Source: JAPOXR01 sp963662395
GTDB taxonomy: Bacteria; Pseudomonadota; Alphaproteobacteria; Rhodobacterales; Rhodobacteraceae
Assembly: GCA_963662395.1 (NCBI GenBank)
Contig: OY759511.1
Coordinates: forward strand, 2,170,001-2,234,000
Reading direction: 5' to 3'
Length of the DNA: 64,000 nt
The notes under the pieces are model-generated. The model had not been told where the DNA came from, did not search any database, and saw nothing but the letters and a program-made list of their open reading frames with translations. Shown one piece after another: positions 36,097 to 45,995 of the stretch; within the stretch, counting starts at the first letter, position 1, and each line of letters opens with the position of its first letter. A program made the position numbers and the translations under genes.

Positions 36097-36618
36097 ATCT
36101 GCCTCGTTGTCGGGATCGTGCTGCCCCGTTGGCGACAGAATAGCGCAATATGCGGTTCGGGTCTAGCCGGAACTTGACACGCGGACACTCCATCTGCCGA
36201 CCTCAAGAGAATGACATCATGGCGCTTATTCCTGGCCCATGGCCGGTCCACCCCGGACACCTGGAGACCTGTCGCCAGCTCCGCCCACATTTCGAAAGGA
36301 AAAGTCCACCCGAACCCGTGACTATCCGGAGCAATGCCCGGGAGATTGAAAATGCCGGCCAGGTCAATGCATCACGGTTCATTCATTGGCCCCCATGTCG
36401 ATTGGAGCGGCAGCACCAGGCCGACAATGTGTGCCTCACGAGATCTTCCATCTCCCGCCGGAACACGGACATCCGGGGACCGGGGTCCGGCGGCAACTTG
36501 CGGAATGTGAATGCGAGGCTACCCAAGGGTCCGTTCCAGGCCAGTTCCGACTGCCCTGAACCACTGGCCTCCGGCCTTTCTTCCGGGCCCCTGTCTCCCG
36601 TATTCCGGCCGTGCCCAT
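36097..36618. other. intergenic, no gene seen
   Basis: About 520 bases separate the aminotransferase gene from the helicase gene, both on the minus strand. Open frames on either strand give no recognisable protein. The region should hold the promoter of the aminotransferase-ftsK-lolA unit. Confidence 0.4.
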
Positions 36619-39564
36619 CTACAGCTTCCGCCGGCCATCACAATCCGGGAATTTCACGCATCCAAGAAATCTTCCATGGCGCCCCTTGCGTTCCACGAGC
36701 CAGCCGTCTGGGCATTTCGGGCAGGCGGCAAACCCGGCTCCACAGCTACAGACCAGCTTGTCCGGGTTCAGCCGGTCGGCAACCGGAATGTCCTCGCCGC
36801 AGGCATTGCATGGCCACAGGGTTTCGCCGCACAGTTTCCGGTGCTCACAGGCGAAACAGGTCCGGCCCTTCCCTGATGTCCGGGACAGCATCCGTCCGCC
36901 GCAGGCTCTGCACCGGCGTCCGGCGATGCCGGCCTTGCCGGGCCGGGCAACCCCGTATTGCGGGTCCTCCAGCAGCTCGCTTACGAAGACGGACGGTTTT
37001 TCTCGACTGGCAAGGATGGTGACCGACTTTCTCGCACGCGTCAGCGCGACATAGAACAGGCGGCGTTCTTCTGCGTGTTCAAACTCCTCCGGCTCGGGCA
37101 GCACGAGATCGAGCAGTGGATCATCCACGATCTCCGAAGGAAAGCCCATGCGACCAGAGTCAGCGCGCAGGATGACGACATGATCGGCTTCGAGGCCCTT
37201 TGACCCATGAACCGTCATGAAACGGATCGACAGCCCAGGATACCCCGAGGAGAGTTTGGCCAGATCGTCAGGCTTCACGAAGCTGTAACGTCCCAGAAGA
37301 AGAACGCTGGTCTTGCCGGCAGCAGCTGCCTGAATGTCATTCAAGGCCGGACCAAGCATTCCATCCCTGTTGCCACTACCGTTGTACATGACCCTGATTG
37401 CAGGAGCCGTGGCTGTGCCGGCGGGAACAACCATCTTGGTGATCTGTGACGGGTTCCTTAGAACGAAGCTCCGTGCAGCCAGGGCAATCTTGTCGACGCT
37501 GCGGAAGGTCCGGCCCAGGTCGACAGTGCAGTGCACATCATTGGAGTCGGCGTAGACACCCCCGAACTCCCGTCCGAAGTCCCGCATCAGGTGGATGTCT
37601 GATCCGGTGAACCGGTAGATCGACTGCCAGTCATCTCCGACTGCAAAGATGCGGGCATCGTCGTGCTGCTCCTTCAGTGCCAGGAGGAGGCGTGCCCTGC
37701 CAGCCGAGATGTCCTGGAACTCATCGACAAGCAGATGGCGATACAGGCTTCGGTAGCGACCGGACTTCACGTGCCCGGTTGCCCGGACAATCATGTCCTC
37801 GAAGTCGATCCGACCCTCCAGGCGCTTTTCGTAGGCTGCAAATACCGCCTCAAAAATCCGGAGAAATGCGCGGCCCCGTACCTTGTCGTCCGATTTCTCG
37901 GCACGCTCCCTGCATTGTTCCACCGTGATCCCTGAACTCTTGAAGTGGCGCAGGAAGATACCGAGAGTCTGCGTGAATGCGTCGACCTGGCCCAATTCCA
38001 GCAGTTGTACAAGTATGTCTTCTGGCGGAAGTGGATCGGGCGTAACGTAGGGTTTCAGCTTCTCATCAAGAGCTTCGGTCAGGCAGCCCTCGACCCGCTC
38101 GTAGCTGAAGGTCTCGATGAGGGTGGTACCGTGTTTCTTGTGGACATTCCGTTTCCACTCCATGCCCTCGAGATAGCTTGCCCGCTCAACGTACGGTGCT
38201 GTGGACAACCTGGTCTTGCCATCGCCTCCACGCGACTTTCTGACGCCGAAATGCTCGATGTAGACACCGCTCTCGGTCAGTCGAAAATCCGGCGTGTAGG
38301 CTCCCCTGTCATTTTCGGGAAGGTCATGTTCGTAGTCTGGCTCGTACTCGTAGGCGATGCCATTCAGGTACAGCCAGTTGGCAATCTCCCATTCTTCAAG
38401 GCTCTTGACGACATCACCATTCAATGTTCGCAACTCGTGCGACTGGACGTACTGGAAATACTCGCTCTTGGTCTTGAAGTCCCACTCGCTCTTGTAAGGC
38501 AAGTAAAACTCCGAGAACCACTTCAGCAGCAAGGCGTTCAGGTTAGGCTGTGCTGCAATTTCAGTCTTGAGAATGTCCTTGAGAAGGGCCCGGAATTGTA
38601 CGTCGTCGCTCGCATGCGGTGCCAGAGCGGGCGCCCCATTCTCCGCCGCTCGTATGATTTCAAGGCCCAGCGCGTGGAACGTTGTCGCATCGACGGTTTC
38701 ACCGGTTCGTTCCTCGATCCGGGATGCCATCTCGGCAGCGGCATCCTTGCCGAAGGCCATCAGGAGGATCTCGTCGGGTTGCCTGATACGTCGATGAATG
38801 AGGTATGCCGTCTTCGCGACAATCACACTCGTCTTGCCAGACCCTGCACCGGCGAGGACAAGCGTCGCATCTTCGTCGGTGACAACCGAAAGGCGCTGTT
38901 CGGAGGTCAGCGGGTTCGATTCAATCGTGTCGAAGAACTCGTTGCAGGTTGCCAGTTCGGATTTGATGAAGGTCTGGATCGCGACCTCGCGAATGCGTTG
39001 CGGATCCTCCTGAAACCTCAATACGGCATCCAGGCTGTCCTTCTGCTCCGCCGGCAAGACACGCTCGGGCAAGTCCTTCGGGAGTTTCTCGACAACTCGT
39101 TCGGCCCGGGCCAGAAAGGGTTCAACGAGACAGGCTGACGGATATCGCCTCGGCCGCTCCAGACGTCCGATGATCCTGGCGAGAGCATCATGTTCGTCTG
39201 CATCCCGTTCGACCTGTTCGACAAAATGCCGGCGCCACGCTTCATTTGCCAATGCAACAAAGTTGGCTGCGTCACCGCGCTTGATACCGGCAACCGTGAT
39301 TTCGTTGCCGCCACGCAGGGCAACTGCCACTGCACGGAGTCCCAGTATCCTGGTCAATCGCAGCGGTGCCGCAATCTCCGCAAAAGGCACATTTCTCGGT
39401 TTTCGAGACAATAGCCTCAGCCCGGAATCCGAAAGTGCCATGCCTCTGAATCTATATCCCAACGGACCAAGGACCAGGCCCGCAAGCATTCCCCTTTCAA
39501 TCTGTTGTTTCTCGTGAACGCGCATCAGGTCAGCAACCCAGTCCTTGACCGGATATCTCATCAT
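36619..39564 (-). CDS. helicase IV/UvrD-type helicase with zinc fingers
   Basis: This 981-residue superfamily I helicase resembles E. coli helicase IV (HelD). The N-terminal 200 residues are the HelD-type cap. Motif I is LVLAGAGSGKTSVI and motif II is HLLVDEFQDISAGR. Motif III (AVGDDWQSIYRFTGSD) and the UvrD C-terminal motifs V-VI (MTVHGSKGLEADHVVI, FYVALTRARKSVTIL) are complete. Inserted between motifs Ia and II is a segment (YTPDFRLTESGVYIEHFGV ... KHGTTLIETFSYE) that looks like a PD-(D/E)XK nuclease-type domain. The last 110 residues carry topoisomerase-like C4 zinc fingers (CRACGGRM, CNACGEDI, CPKCPDGWLVERKGRHGRF). It is probably involved in DNA repair or defence. No operon partner is visible. 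Confidence 0.88.
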   Translation of the reverse strand: MMRYPVKDWVADLMRVHEKQQIERGMLAGLVLGPLGYRFRGMALSDSGLRLLSRKPRNVPFAEIAAPLRLTRILGLRAVAVALRGGNEITVAGIKRGDAANFVALANEAWRRHFVEQVERDADEHDALARIIGRLERPRRYPSACLVEPFLARAERVVEKLPKDLPERVLPAEQKDSLDAVLRFQEDPQRIREVAIQTFIKSELATCNEFFDTIESNPLTSEQRLSVVTDEDATLVLAGAGSGKTSVIVAKTAYLIHRRIRQPDEILLMAFGKDAAAEMASRIEERTGETVDATTFHALGLEIIRAAENGAPALAPHASDDVQFRALLKDILKTEIAAQPNLNALLLKWFSEFYLPYKSEWDFKTKSEYFQYVQSHELRTLNGDVVKSLEEWEIANWLYLNGIAYEYEPDYEHDLPENDRGAYTPDFRLTESGVYIEHFGVRKSRGGDGKTRLSTAPYVERASYLEGMEWKRNVHKKHGTTLIETFSYERVEGCLTEALDEKLKPYVTPDPLPPEDILVQLLELGQVDAFTQTLGIFLRHFKSSGITVEQCRERAEKSDDKVRGRAFLRIFEAVFAAYEKRLEGRIDFEDMIVRATGHVKSGRYRSLYRHLLVDEFQDISAGRARLLLALKEQHDDARIFAVGDDWQSIYRFTGSDIHLMRDFGREFGGVYADSNDVHCTVDLGRTFRSVDKIALAARSFVLRNPSQITKMVVPAGTATAPAIRVMYNGSGNRDGMLGPALNDIQAAAAGKTSVLLLGRYSFVKPDDLAKLSSGYPGLSIRFMTVHGSKGLEADHVVILRADSGRMGFPSEIVDDPLLDLVLPEPEEFEHAEERRLFYVALTRARKSVTILASREKPSVFVSELLEDPQYGVARPGKAGIAGRRCRACGGRMLSRTSGKGRTCFACEHRKLCGETLWPCNACGEDIPVADRLNPDKLVCSCGAGFAACPKCPDGWLVERKGRHGRFLGCVKFPDCDGRRKL

Positions 39565-39843
39565 GGGGATTGTCCAAGGCCGACACTCAAGCTGTTATCC
39601 TTTGGTTTCAATCAGATAGCAGCAGGGAGAAGCGGCCTCACCAGAATGCACCGTAGCAGGGAGCAGGTCGCGCTTCAATCCCGTGCCCGACGCCCTTTCG
39701 AGACCTGTCGCTGTTCTTCTTCTGCGGCGAGAGGCTGGTCTACACGAAGCAGCGGATCCGGCGAAGGCGCCTCCTGCATTGCTGTCGCAAGACGTCCCGC
39801 CGACACCCCGGGAATTCGCACTTTGCGACATATGATCCGCGAC

Positions 39844-41187
39844 ATGCCGAAGCGGATCTCCGAACAAGAACCTGACGCCATTCTCACCGTCGTGGCGGCC
39901 CATCCGGGAGGCGTGCGGGTCAGCGTCATCCGCGAGGAGCTACCCTGCGAGTTGCCGCCTCGCCCTGATGGTGAAACAGGAGCGCTGATCGCCGACGGAC
40001 AAGGCAAGGGCCGTCGCCATCGCGCTCTCGTCACAGGCAGCCTGGTCGCGGGCCGCGCGATAGTCGAGTCGCGGGGTGAGGTCTATGTGCCGGTCTCGCC
40101 AGAGGCAGAGGCGGTCAAGCAGGCAATTCGTGCACCGATCCAGAAACGGCAGACGGTGGGCTACCAGCGCGCCTTCCTCGATGCCTACCGGCCAAACGTC
40201 ACCTTCTACTTGTCGGCGGAAACGCGCCAACGCCTGTTCGATATGGGTCGTTCGCCCGACGGCGGGCGCCCGCCAGGCACCTATGCCCAGAGGATTTACG
40301 GTCGCCTGCAGACCGATCTGTCATGGAACTCCAGCCCCCTGGAGCGCAATTCCTACTCCCTGCTGGAGTCGGGCGAGGTCGGCGAGGGCAAGAATGCGCT
40401 GGAAACGCAGATGATCCTGAACCACAAGGCGGCCATCGAGTTGCTTGTCGACCAGGCCGACGGGATCGGCTTCAACTGATACACCATCCTGAATCTGCAC
40501 GCCCTGCTCGCGGACAACCTGCTCGCTGACCCGCAGGTCGACGGCCGCCTGCGACGCATTCCGATATGCAGCGACGGCACAGCCTACCATCCACCGGAAA
40601 CGCCACAACTCATCGAGGAATGTTTCGAGAAAATTCCGGAGACCGCGGACGAGATCACGGATCCCTTCGTGCAGGTCTTTTTGCCCGTGTACACCTCGTC
40701 TGCCAGCAGGGTTTCGAGGACGTCAACAAGCGAGTCTCCCGCCTGACGGCGAATATTCCGCTGTTTCACGGCAATCTGTGCCCGCTGTCATTCGTGGACG
40801 TGCCGGACCGAGCCTACATCGACGGCGTGTTGGCCATCTACGAACTGAATCGCGTCGAGGTGGTGCGTGACATGTTCGTTTGGGCCTATGAACGCTCCTG
40901 TGGGCGGCACTCGGCGATACGCCAATCCTCGGGTAAGCCGGACCCGCTCCACTTGCGATACCGGGCGCTGGTCGCTGAACTGGTTGCCGAGGTGGTGCGC
41001 GGGAATGGGCAAGAAGGCTGTGACTGCCCTGGTTCGGCGACGTGCGGCGGAGCAGGTCTCACCGGTGGACCGGGCACGCTACGTCGAAATCGTGAAGACC
41101 GAGATCATGAGCCTCCACGAAGGCAACATCGCGCGCTACCGCCTGCGGCCGACCGAATACCAGGCGTGGCGACAAGGCTGGCGTTGA
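39844..41187 (+). pseudogene. Fic-family protein, broken by stop and frameshifts
   Basis: The region encodes a Fic-domain protein (Fic enzymes usually AMPylate target proteins). It starts PKRISEQEPDAILTVVAAHP and has the N-terminal winged-helix and the Fic_N stretch YQRAFLDAYRPNVTFYLSAE. The frame stops at a TGA (40480-40482) in a place where relatives have Arg (NRYTILNLHALL), so CGA became TGA. The same frame continues (YTILNLHALLADNLLADPQV). It then shifts near 40680 to the frame with GFEDVNKRVSRLTANIPL, the Fic active-site loop region, and shifts again near 41020 to the last part (SLHEGNIARYRLRPTEYQAW). At least one nonsense change and two frameshifts make it non-functional. Small in-frame deletions are also evident. 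Fic proteins of this type are often in mobile or defence regions. Confidence 0.82.
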
Positions 41188-41344
41188 CAGGGTTCGAGGA
41201 GGACCGCGAGCGAGGTCTGGTCGACTACGTGACTCCCACCTGCAACGTCTTCGAGGTCACGGAGGAGCGGGCCTTTCGCAGCGACCGCTGCAAATTTCAG
41301 GAGGTGCGTCCGGAAAGATTGCGACTTTCCTGCTCGACAGCGCC

Positions 41345-42676
41345 TTATCCAAGCAGTTTTTCGATTTCGGACCCGACCTTGAGCAACCGAACCTCGCCGA
41401 AGGGTTTTCCCAGCAACATGACACCCGTCGACGGGACCCCGGTAGGCAGGGTCAGCGCCGGAACTTCCATCAGGTTTCCGATCCTGGTGTTCCGGAGTGC
41501 CAGCAGGTTCTCGGCGACGTAGTAATTCCTGTCGGCAAGCAGGCGGTCCTTCTCCGGAGGCAGAATCGGACTGGTCGGCGTCAGAACCGCATCATATCCC
41601 GCTGTTGATTCCCGGTACTGCGCTCGCAAATCGTCGAGGCGACTCGATACCCTGATATAGGTGGTCCCCAGCACGTCGCGCCCGGACCTGAACCTGTCCC
41701 TGATCTCCCTGAACATCAGCTCAGGCCTTGCTTCGATGGCGTCCATCCACCGGGCGTATGCCTCGGTGGAATAAAGTTCGCCCGAGAGTGGCCAGGCATC
41801 GCCAATCGCCGGCACTGACCGCTGAACAACTCTGGCTCCGGCCGACCTGATGGCCTCGATTGCCCTGTCGAAACCCCTGCGCGGCCTGTCACGCACTCCT
41901 TCGAGCGCTTCATCCGGAACTAGGAAACGCATCCTGTCAAGCCGTCCACCCTGCAGGTCCGGAGGTCGGCCATTGCCGGCCAGAGCTGACAGGATTGCTG
42001 ATGCATCCTCGACATTCCGTGCCAGCGGGCCGACCGTGTCGAACTTGTTGCACAGCGGCACCACGCCGGACAGCGGAAGCAGCCCGGATGTAGTCTTCAA
42101 CCCGACCAGGTCATTGAATGCCGCCGGCACCCGGACCGAACCGCCGGTATCCGACCCGATTGCGGCCGGAGCAAGACCGAATGCGATCGAGGCCGCCGCA
42201 CCCGAGGACGACCCTCCCGGGACGGCTGCCGAATCGTTGATGCAGGGTGGAGTTGCAACCACCGGGTTGAGGCCCAGCCCCGAAAACGCCAACTCGCTCA
42301 GATGGGTCTTGCCCAGAAACACCAGGCCAAGCGCGGTAGCACGCTGCACAACAACTGCATCCTGACGCGGCACCCTGCCCTTCAGCAGCAGCGAGCCTGC
42401 CTCCGTGGCGATTCCCGCCGTATCGAACAGATCCTTCCACGAAATCGGAACGCCATCCAGCATTGACAGCCGCATCCCTGCCCTGGCCCGCCTGGATGCT
42501 GCCTCCGCTTCCGGATATGCCCGATCCTCCGTCACCCGGACATAAATCTCGTCCGCATTCGGGTGCGACCGGACCGCCTGGATGACATCGTCGAGAAGTT
42601 CCACCGGGTCGACCGATAGATCGCCGATCAGCCTTCCGAGCTCGCAGGCACCAGCATCAGCCCATCTGCCTTTCAT
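41345..42676 (-). CDS. amidase signature family hydrolase
   Basis: This 443-residue amidase has the Ser-cisSer-Lys triad: K81 in DGVPISWKDLFDTAG, cis-Ser in PGGSSSGAAASIAFG (about S157), and nucleophile S180 in GSDTGGSVRVPAAFNDLVGL. The family hydrolyses amide bonds; members include GatA, indoleacetamide hydrolase and urea amidolyase partners. The lack of GatB or GatC neighbours and the shorter length point to a catabolic or general amidase rather than GatA. The C-terminal part (LALRNTRIGNLMEVPALTLP) is typical. It is separated from the Fic remnant by about 160 bases and appears monocistronic. Confidence 0.9.
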   Translation of the reverse strand: MKGRWADAGACELGRLIGDLSVDPVELLDDVIQAVRSHPNADEIYVRVTEDRAYPEAEAASRRARAGMRLSMLDGVPISWKDLFDTAGIATEAGSLLLKGRVPRQDAVVVQRATALGLVFLGKTHLSELAFSGLGLNPVVATPPCINDSAAVPGGSSSGAAASIAFGLAPAAIGSDTGGSVRVPAAFNDLVGLKTTSGLLPLSGVVPLCNKFDTVGPLARNVEDASAILSALAGNGRPPDLQGGRLDRMRFLVPDEALEGVRDRPRRGFDRAIEAIRSAGARVVQRSVPAIGDAWPLSGELYSTEAYARWMDAIEARPELMFREIRDRFRSGRDVLGTTYIRVSSRLDDLRAQYRESTAGYDAVLTPTSPILPPEKDRLLADRNYYVAENLLALRNTRIGNLMEVPALTLPTGVPSTGVMLLGKPFGEVRLLKVGSEIEKLLG

Positions 42677-43048
42677 TTCCGATCTCCCTCCAGCACGACA
42701 CGCAGATTGCTACGAGAGGACGGGGTTATCGGCAACGGTGAAATTCCCACCTGTCCAATTCTGCCGGGACCGGACATGATGTCTCCACCGATATCCAGCC
42801 TGCGAGACCTGCCGGGCCTGGGCGGCAGCCTCAACATCCGGAACACCGCGCATGTCCATCAGACGACCAGCCGATTCCGCCCCGGTATTCAGGCTCTCGA
42901 GACTGCTGCCCGGACGACGGGCGAAACGGCATGCAAACCGTAGCCGGGATCACGCAAGCCGCGGGGTCAACAAGCCTGGGCAAGCATGTAATTGCGAGAA
43001 GTCCCGTGAAGGACGAGACGCGTCGATGTGTGAATCCCGGTGGGCAAA
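42677..43048. other. intergenic, no gene seen
   Basis: About 370 bases between the TacT-like gene and the amidase. Short plus-strand open frames show no family features. Confidence 0.4.
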
Positions 43049-43627
43049 TCAGCCGCTTGGCAGTGGCCAGGAAAGCAGGCGGATCGAGTTCTGGATTCCG
43101 ACGATCTGACGGATTTGCTTCATGGTCATGAACATCCGGGCTTCATTGCTGACAAAGCTCTGAAACCCGAATTCTTGATACCGCCCCTTGTGACGGGCAA
43201 AGGCATCCGCATCGCCATCCGACATCACATCCGGCAAGACGGCATGACAACCGGCTTCATCATCTACAACACAGGCTTTCTTGAAGACATGGTGCATGGG
43301 TGCCGACCCCGGGGCCCTCGTCTCTTGATCGACAGCGACCTGCCCAAGGAACAGGACCGGGATTTCGCAGTGGTTTGGGGTGCCTCTTGGCGGCTTGGCC
43401 AACTCAGCGACATTCATGTTGCCGACACTGGCAGCATGATAGCCGAAGATCTTGACCTCTCCAGGCTCAACGGCGACATGGACCCTCGTCATATCGTCTT
43501 TCTGCTGTTTCTTCGCAGACAGTTTCAGAAAACGGTTCAACCGCTCGGCACTGCAGTCAAACCCGGAGCGATCATGTTGCTCCGGGTCCCGATGTTCGAT
43601 GTTGAGGGGCGTGTCGTCAGTCAGCAC
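43049..43627 (-). CDS. GNAT acetyltransferase toxin, TacT-like
   Basis: This 192-residue protein is a GNAT-fold acetyltransferase next to a DUF1778 antitoxin, the arrangement of TacT-type toxins that acetylate aminoacyl-tRNA and stop translation. The start of the domain is typical: FDCSAERLNRFLKLSAKKQQ followed by KDDMTRVHVAVEPGEVKIFG and the YHAASVG segment. The acetyl-CoA loop, normally Q/RxxGxG/A after VAVD, is altered to VDQETRAPGSAP. The region before the conserved YxxFGF has also diverged (RYQEFGFQSF); the tyrosine that is catalytic in TacT is retained. The C-terminal helix (MFMTMKQIRQIVG) is typical. It overlaps the antitoxin by 11 bases. Activity is uncertain because of the changed loop. 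Confidence 0.78.
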   Translation of the reverse strand: MLTDDTPLNIEHRDPEQHDRSGFDCSAERLNRFLKLSAKKQQKDDMTRVHVAVEPGEVKIFGYHAASVGNMNVAELAKPPRGTPNHCEIPVLFLGQVAVDQETRAPGSAPMHHVFKKACVVDDEAGCHAVLPDVMSDGDADAFARHKGRYQEFGFQSFVSNEARMFMTMKQIRQIVGIQNSIRLLSWPLPSG

Positions 43628-43925
43628 GTGCTACGCGCCACTGGCAAGAGGCGGCGGCCTTGAGAGCACGCTGTGTCGGTGCAGGCGGCGTGTCGAGAGC
43701 GGTTGCAAACAGTCTTGCATCCTCTGCCGTCAGCACATGGCGTGAGCTTTCCTCGATGATCCGTTGCGCCTCCGTGGCAATCGCACTGCGAAGGAATACG
43801 GATCTATCGACGCCCAATGTCAGCGTGGCGTGCTCGACCAGAGTGGCCAGGCTCTGGCCATGCCGTAGCTGCGTGCTGCGCCTCTGCTTCTCGCTGTTCA
43901 GGCCAGTTGCGTTCTGATCCAGCAT
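43617..43925 (-). CDS. DUF1778 antitoxin, TacA-like
   Basis: This 102-residue DUF1778 protein has a ribbon-helix-helix-type N-terminal part and the C-terminal toxin-binding region: SVFLRSAIATEAQRIIEESS then HVLTAEDARLFATALDTPPA, which is close to the DUF1778 consensus (FLxxAAxxxAxxxL ... DxxxFxxALxxPPxP). It precedes the GNAT toxin gene with an 11-base overlap, as expected for the antitoxin-toxin order. An AAGGAG ribosome binding site precedes the ATG. It should repress its own promoter in complex with the toxin. Confidence 0.84.
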   Translation of the reverse strand: MLDQNATGLNSEKQRRSTQLRHGQSLATLVEHATLTLGVDRSVFLRSAIATEAQRIIEESSRHVLTAEDARLFATALDTPPAPTQRALKAAASCQWRVARAD

Positions 43926-44318
43926 CCTGAATCTCCTTCACCTGTTTCTTGTCATGCAACATGCACTACAGCCAATTGGAAATAGGCCGATTGCCGCCAA
44001 ACCTGCCATTCGATGACTGGCGGGAGGTCAGCGCCGGGTTCGGTTGCGGAACTCCCGTCCCTCTGGCCGGAAAACCATCGCTACAAGCAACTTTCCCATT
44101 TTACAGGAATTCTGTCTTGACGGATTTGCCGGCCTTCCAGGCATCGGCCAGCCCTTCGCGTCATCGACCCTTGCCAGCCGGCAGCGCCCGGCGACGATTG
44201 TCGTCGCTCCGAATCCTTCACATTCCTGCTTGCAAACAGGCAGTTGACCATCCAAGAATTGCCCGGGTTCGGACCAGCGGCCCGACCTGGCTCCCCTGCT
44301 GCCGCGAGAGCTTCGCAA
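43926..44318. other. divergent intergenic region
   Basis: About 390 bases between the divergently oriented antitoxin and TPR genes. I see no gene. It should hold both promoters, including the site bound by the TacA-like antitoxin. Confidence 0.4.
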
Positions 44319-45983
44319 ATGGACTACGAATTTGACCTCGGCTCCGTCCATCGACCGATAACCACGAATTCGCCGGAGGCACAGCAATGGTTTGATCGTG
44401 GCCTGGCATGGACCTACGGATTCAATCACGAAGAGGCCGTCACCTGTTTCAGGCACTCGGTGGAGGCCGATCCCGAATGCGCAATGGCTCATTGGGGTAT
44501 CGCCTATGCAATCGGGCCAAACTACAACAAGCAGTGGGACTCGTTCGACGAGGATGACGCCGCAAGATCGCTGGCGACTGCATTCGATTCTGCCATGGCG
44601 GCACATCGGCTGTCGACCGGCTGCAACAAGCCGGAGCGAGACCTCATCGGTGCATTGCTGCAGAGATACCAGCAACGAATTCCGGCTGACGACATGCTGC
44701 CATGGAATGACGACTACGCCACAGCGATGCGCGAGGTGTGGCGGGAAAACAGGAATGATGCCGATATCGAGGCGCTGTTTGCCGAAGCCCTGATGAACCG
44801 CACCCCGTGGCAGCTCTGGGACATCAAGACCGGCGAGATTGCCCCGGGTGCCGACACCGCCGAAGCACAGGCGGTCCTGGAGCCGGCCATCCGCAGGCTC
44901 TCGGCGGCGGGCAGCAAGCCCCATCCCGGATTGCTGCACATGTACATCCACCTGATGGAATTGTCGCCGACGCCCGAGAAAGCCCTGCCAGCCGCCGACA
45001 TGTTGCGGGGGTTGGTGCCGGATTCGGGCCACCTGCAACACATGGCGACGCATATCGACACCATTTGCGGTGACTATCTGAACGTGGTCCGATCGAACCA
45101 TGATGCTGTCATCGCCGACCGGCGCTACCTGGAAAAAGAAGGGCCGCTGAATTTCTATACGCTCTACCGGGCGCATAATTACCACTTCAAGATCTATGGC
45201 GCCATGTTCCTTGGCCAGTACAGGATCGCGATCCAGACCTGCAATGAATTGCTCGCCACGCTTCCGGAAGAGTTGCTGGTCGTGGAATCGCCGCCAATGG
45301 CCGATTGGCTGGAGGCCTTCGTAGCGGTCAAGCAGCATGTGCTGGTGCGGTTCGGCCGCTGGCAGGACATTCTTGGCCAGGAACTGCCGGACAACCGGGA
45401 ACTCTACTGCGCGACCACGACAACCATGCATTACGCCCGGGCCGTGGCCCGTGCATCTTCCCTCGACCCGCGGGCCGCCCGGGACGAAGCCGATGCCTTC
45501 GAGACCGCCTTCGAACTCATTCCCGAAAGCAGGTCGCTGTTCAACAACACCTGCCGCGACATCCTGTCGGTCGGTCGCGAGATGATGATGGGTGAAATCC
45601 TCTACCGGGAGGGAGAATTCGACGCGGCATTCGAAAGGCTGCGAAAGGCCGTCGAGCTGGATGACAGTCTTCCTTATGATGAACCCTGGGCCTGGATGCA
45701 GCCGGTCAGGCATGCGCTCGGAGCCCTTCTCCTGGAACAGGGGCGCATCGAGGATGCCAGCGCCGTCTACCTGGCTGACCTTGGCCTGGACGACACGCTC
45801 GGCCGTCCCTGCCAGCATCTCGACAATATCTGGAGCCTGAGCGGATACTGCGAATGCCTGGACCGGCTCGGATTGAGTGATCAGGCCCGGACGGTCAGGC
45901 AGCGGTTGAAGATTGCACAGGCCCGGGCCGACATTCCAGTCACCGCCTCCTGTTACTGCAAGCTTTCTGCCGGGGTTCCCTGA
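44319..45983 (+). CDS. TPR-repeat protein of unknown role
   Basis: The 554-residue protein is helical with tetratricopeptide-like repeats. The N-terminal repeat is clear: SPEAQQWFDRGLAWTYGFNH with EEAVTCFRHSVEADPECAMA and HWGIAYA. The rest has alternating helices including GPLNFYTLYRAHNYHFKIYG and QHMATHIDTICGDY. This histidine-rich layout, with HMYIHLMELS and HIDTI, is familiar from large uncharacterised bacterial TPR proteins. The start is the ATG at 44319 (DYEFDLGSVHRPITTNS); the frame is open about 25 codons upstream. No signal peptide is seen. It is followed after 12 bases by the ubiquinone hydroxylase gene, so the two may be cotranscribed. Confidence 0.7.
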   Translation: MDYEFDLGSVHRPITTNSPEAQQWFDRGLAWTYGFNHEEAVTCFRHSVEADPECAMAHWGIAYAIGPNYNKQWDSFDEDDAARSLATAFDSAMAAHRLSTGCNKPERDLIGALLQRYQQRIPADDMLPWNDDYATAMREVWRENRNDADIEALFAEALMNRTPWQLWDIKTGEIAPGADTAEAQAVLEPAIRRLSAAGSKPHPGLLHMYIHLMELSPTPEKALPAADMLRGLVPDSGHLQHMATHIDTICGDYLNVVRSNHDAVIADRRYLEKEGPLNFYTLYRAHNYHFKIYGAMFLGQYRIAIQTCNELLATLPEELLVVESPPMADWLEAFVAVKQHVLVRFGRWQDILGQELPDNRELYCATTTTMHYARAVARASSLDPRAARDEADAFETAFELIPESRSLFNNTCRDILSVGREMMMGEILYREGEFDAAFERLRKAVELDDSLPYDEPWAWMQPVRHALGALLLEQGRIEDASAVYLADLGLDDTLGRPCQHLDNIWSLSGYCECLDRLGLSDQARTVRQRLKIAQARADIPVTASCYCKLSAGVP

Positions 45984-45995
45984 CCGGGAGTGACC

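Noticed and set aside
44028..45818. A 596-codon minus-strand frame over the TPR gene
   Set aside because: It has no recognisable domain, and the plus-strand TPR frame has a clear repeat pattern.
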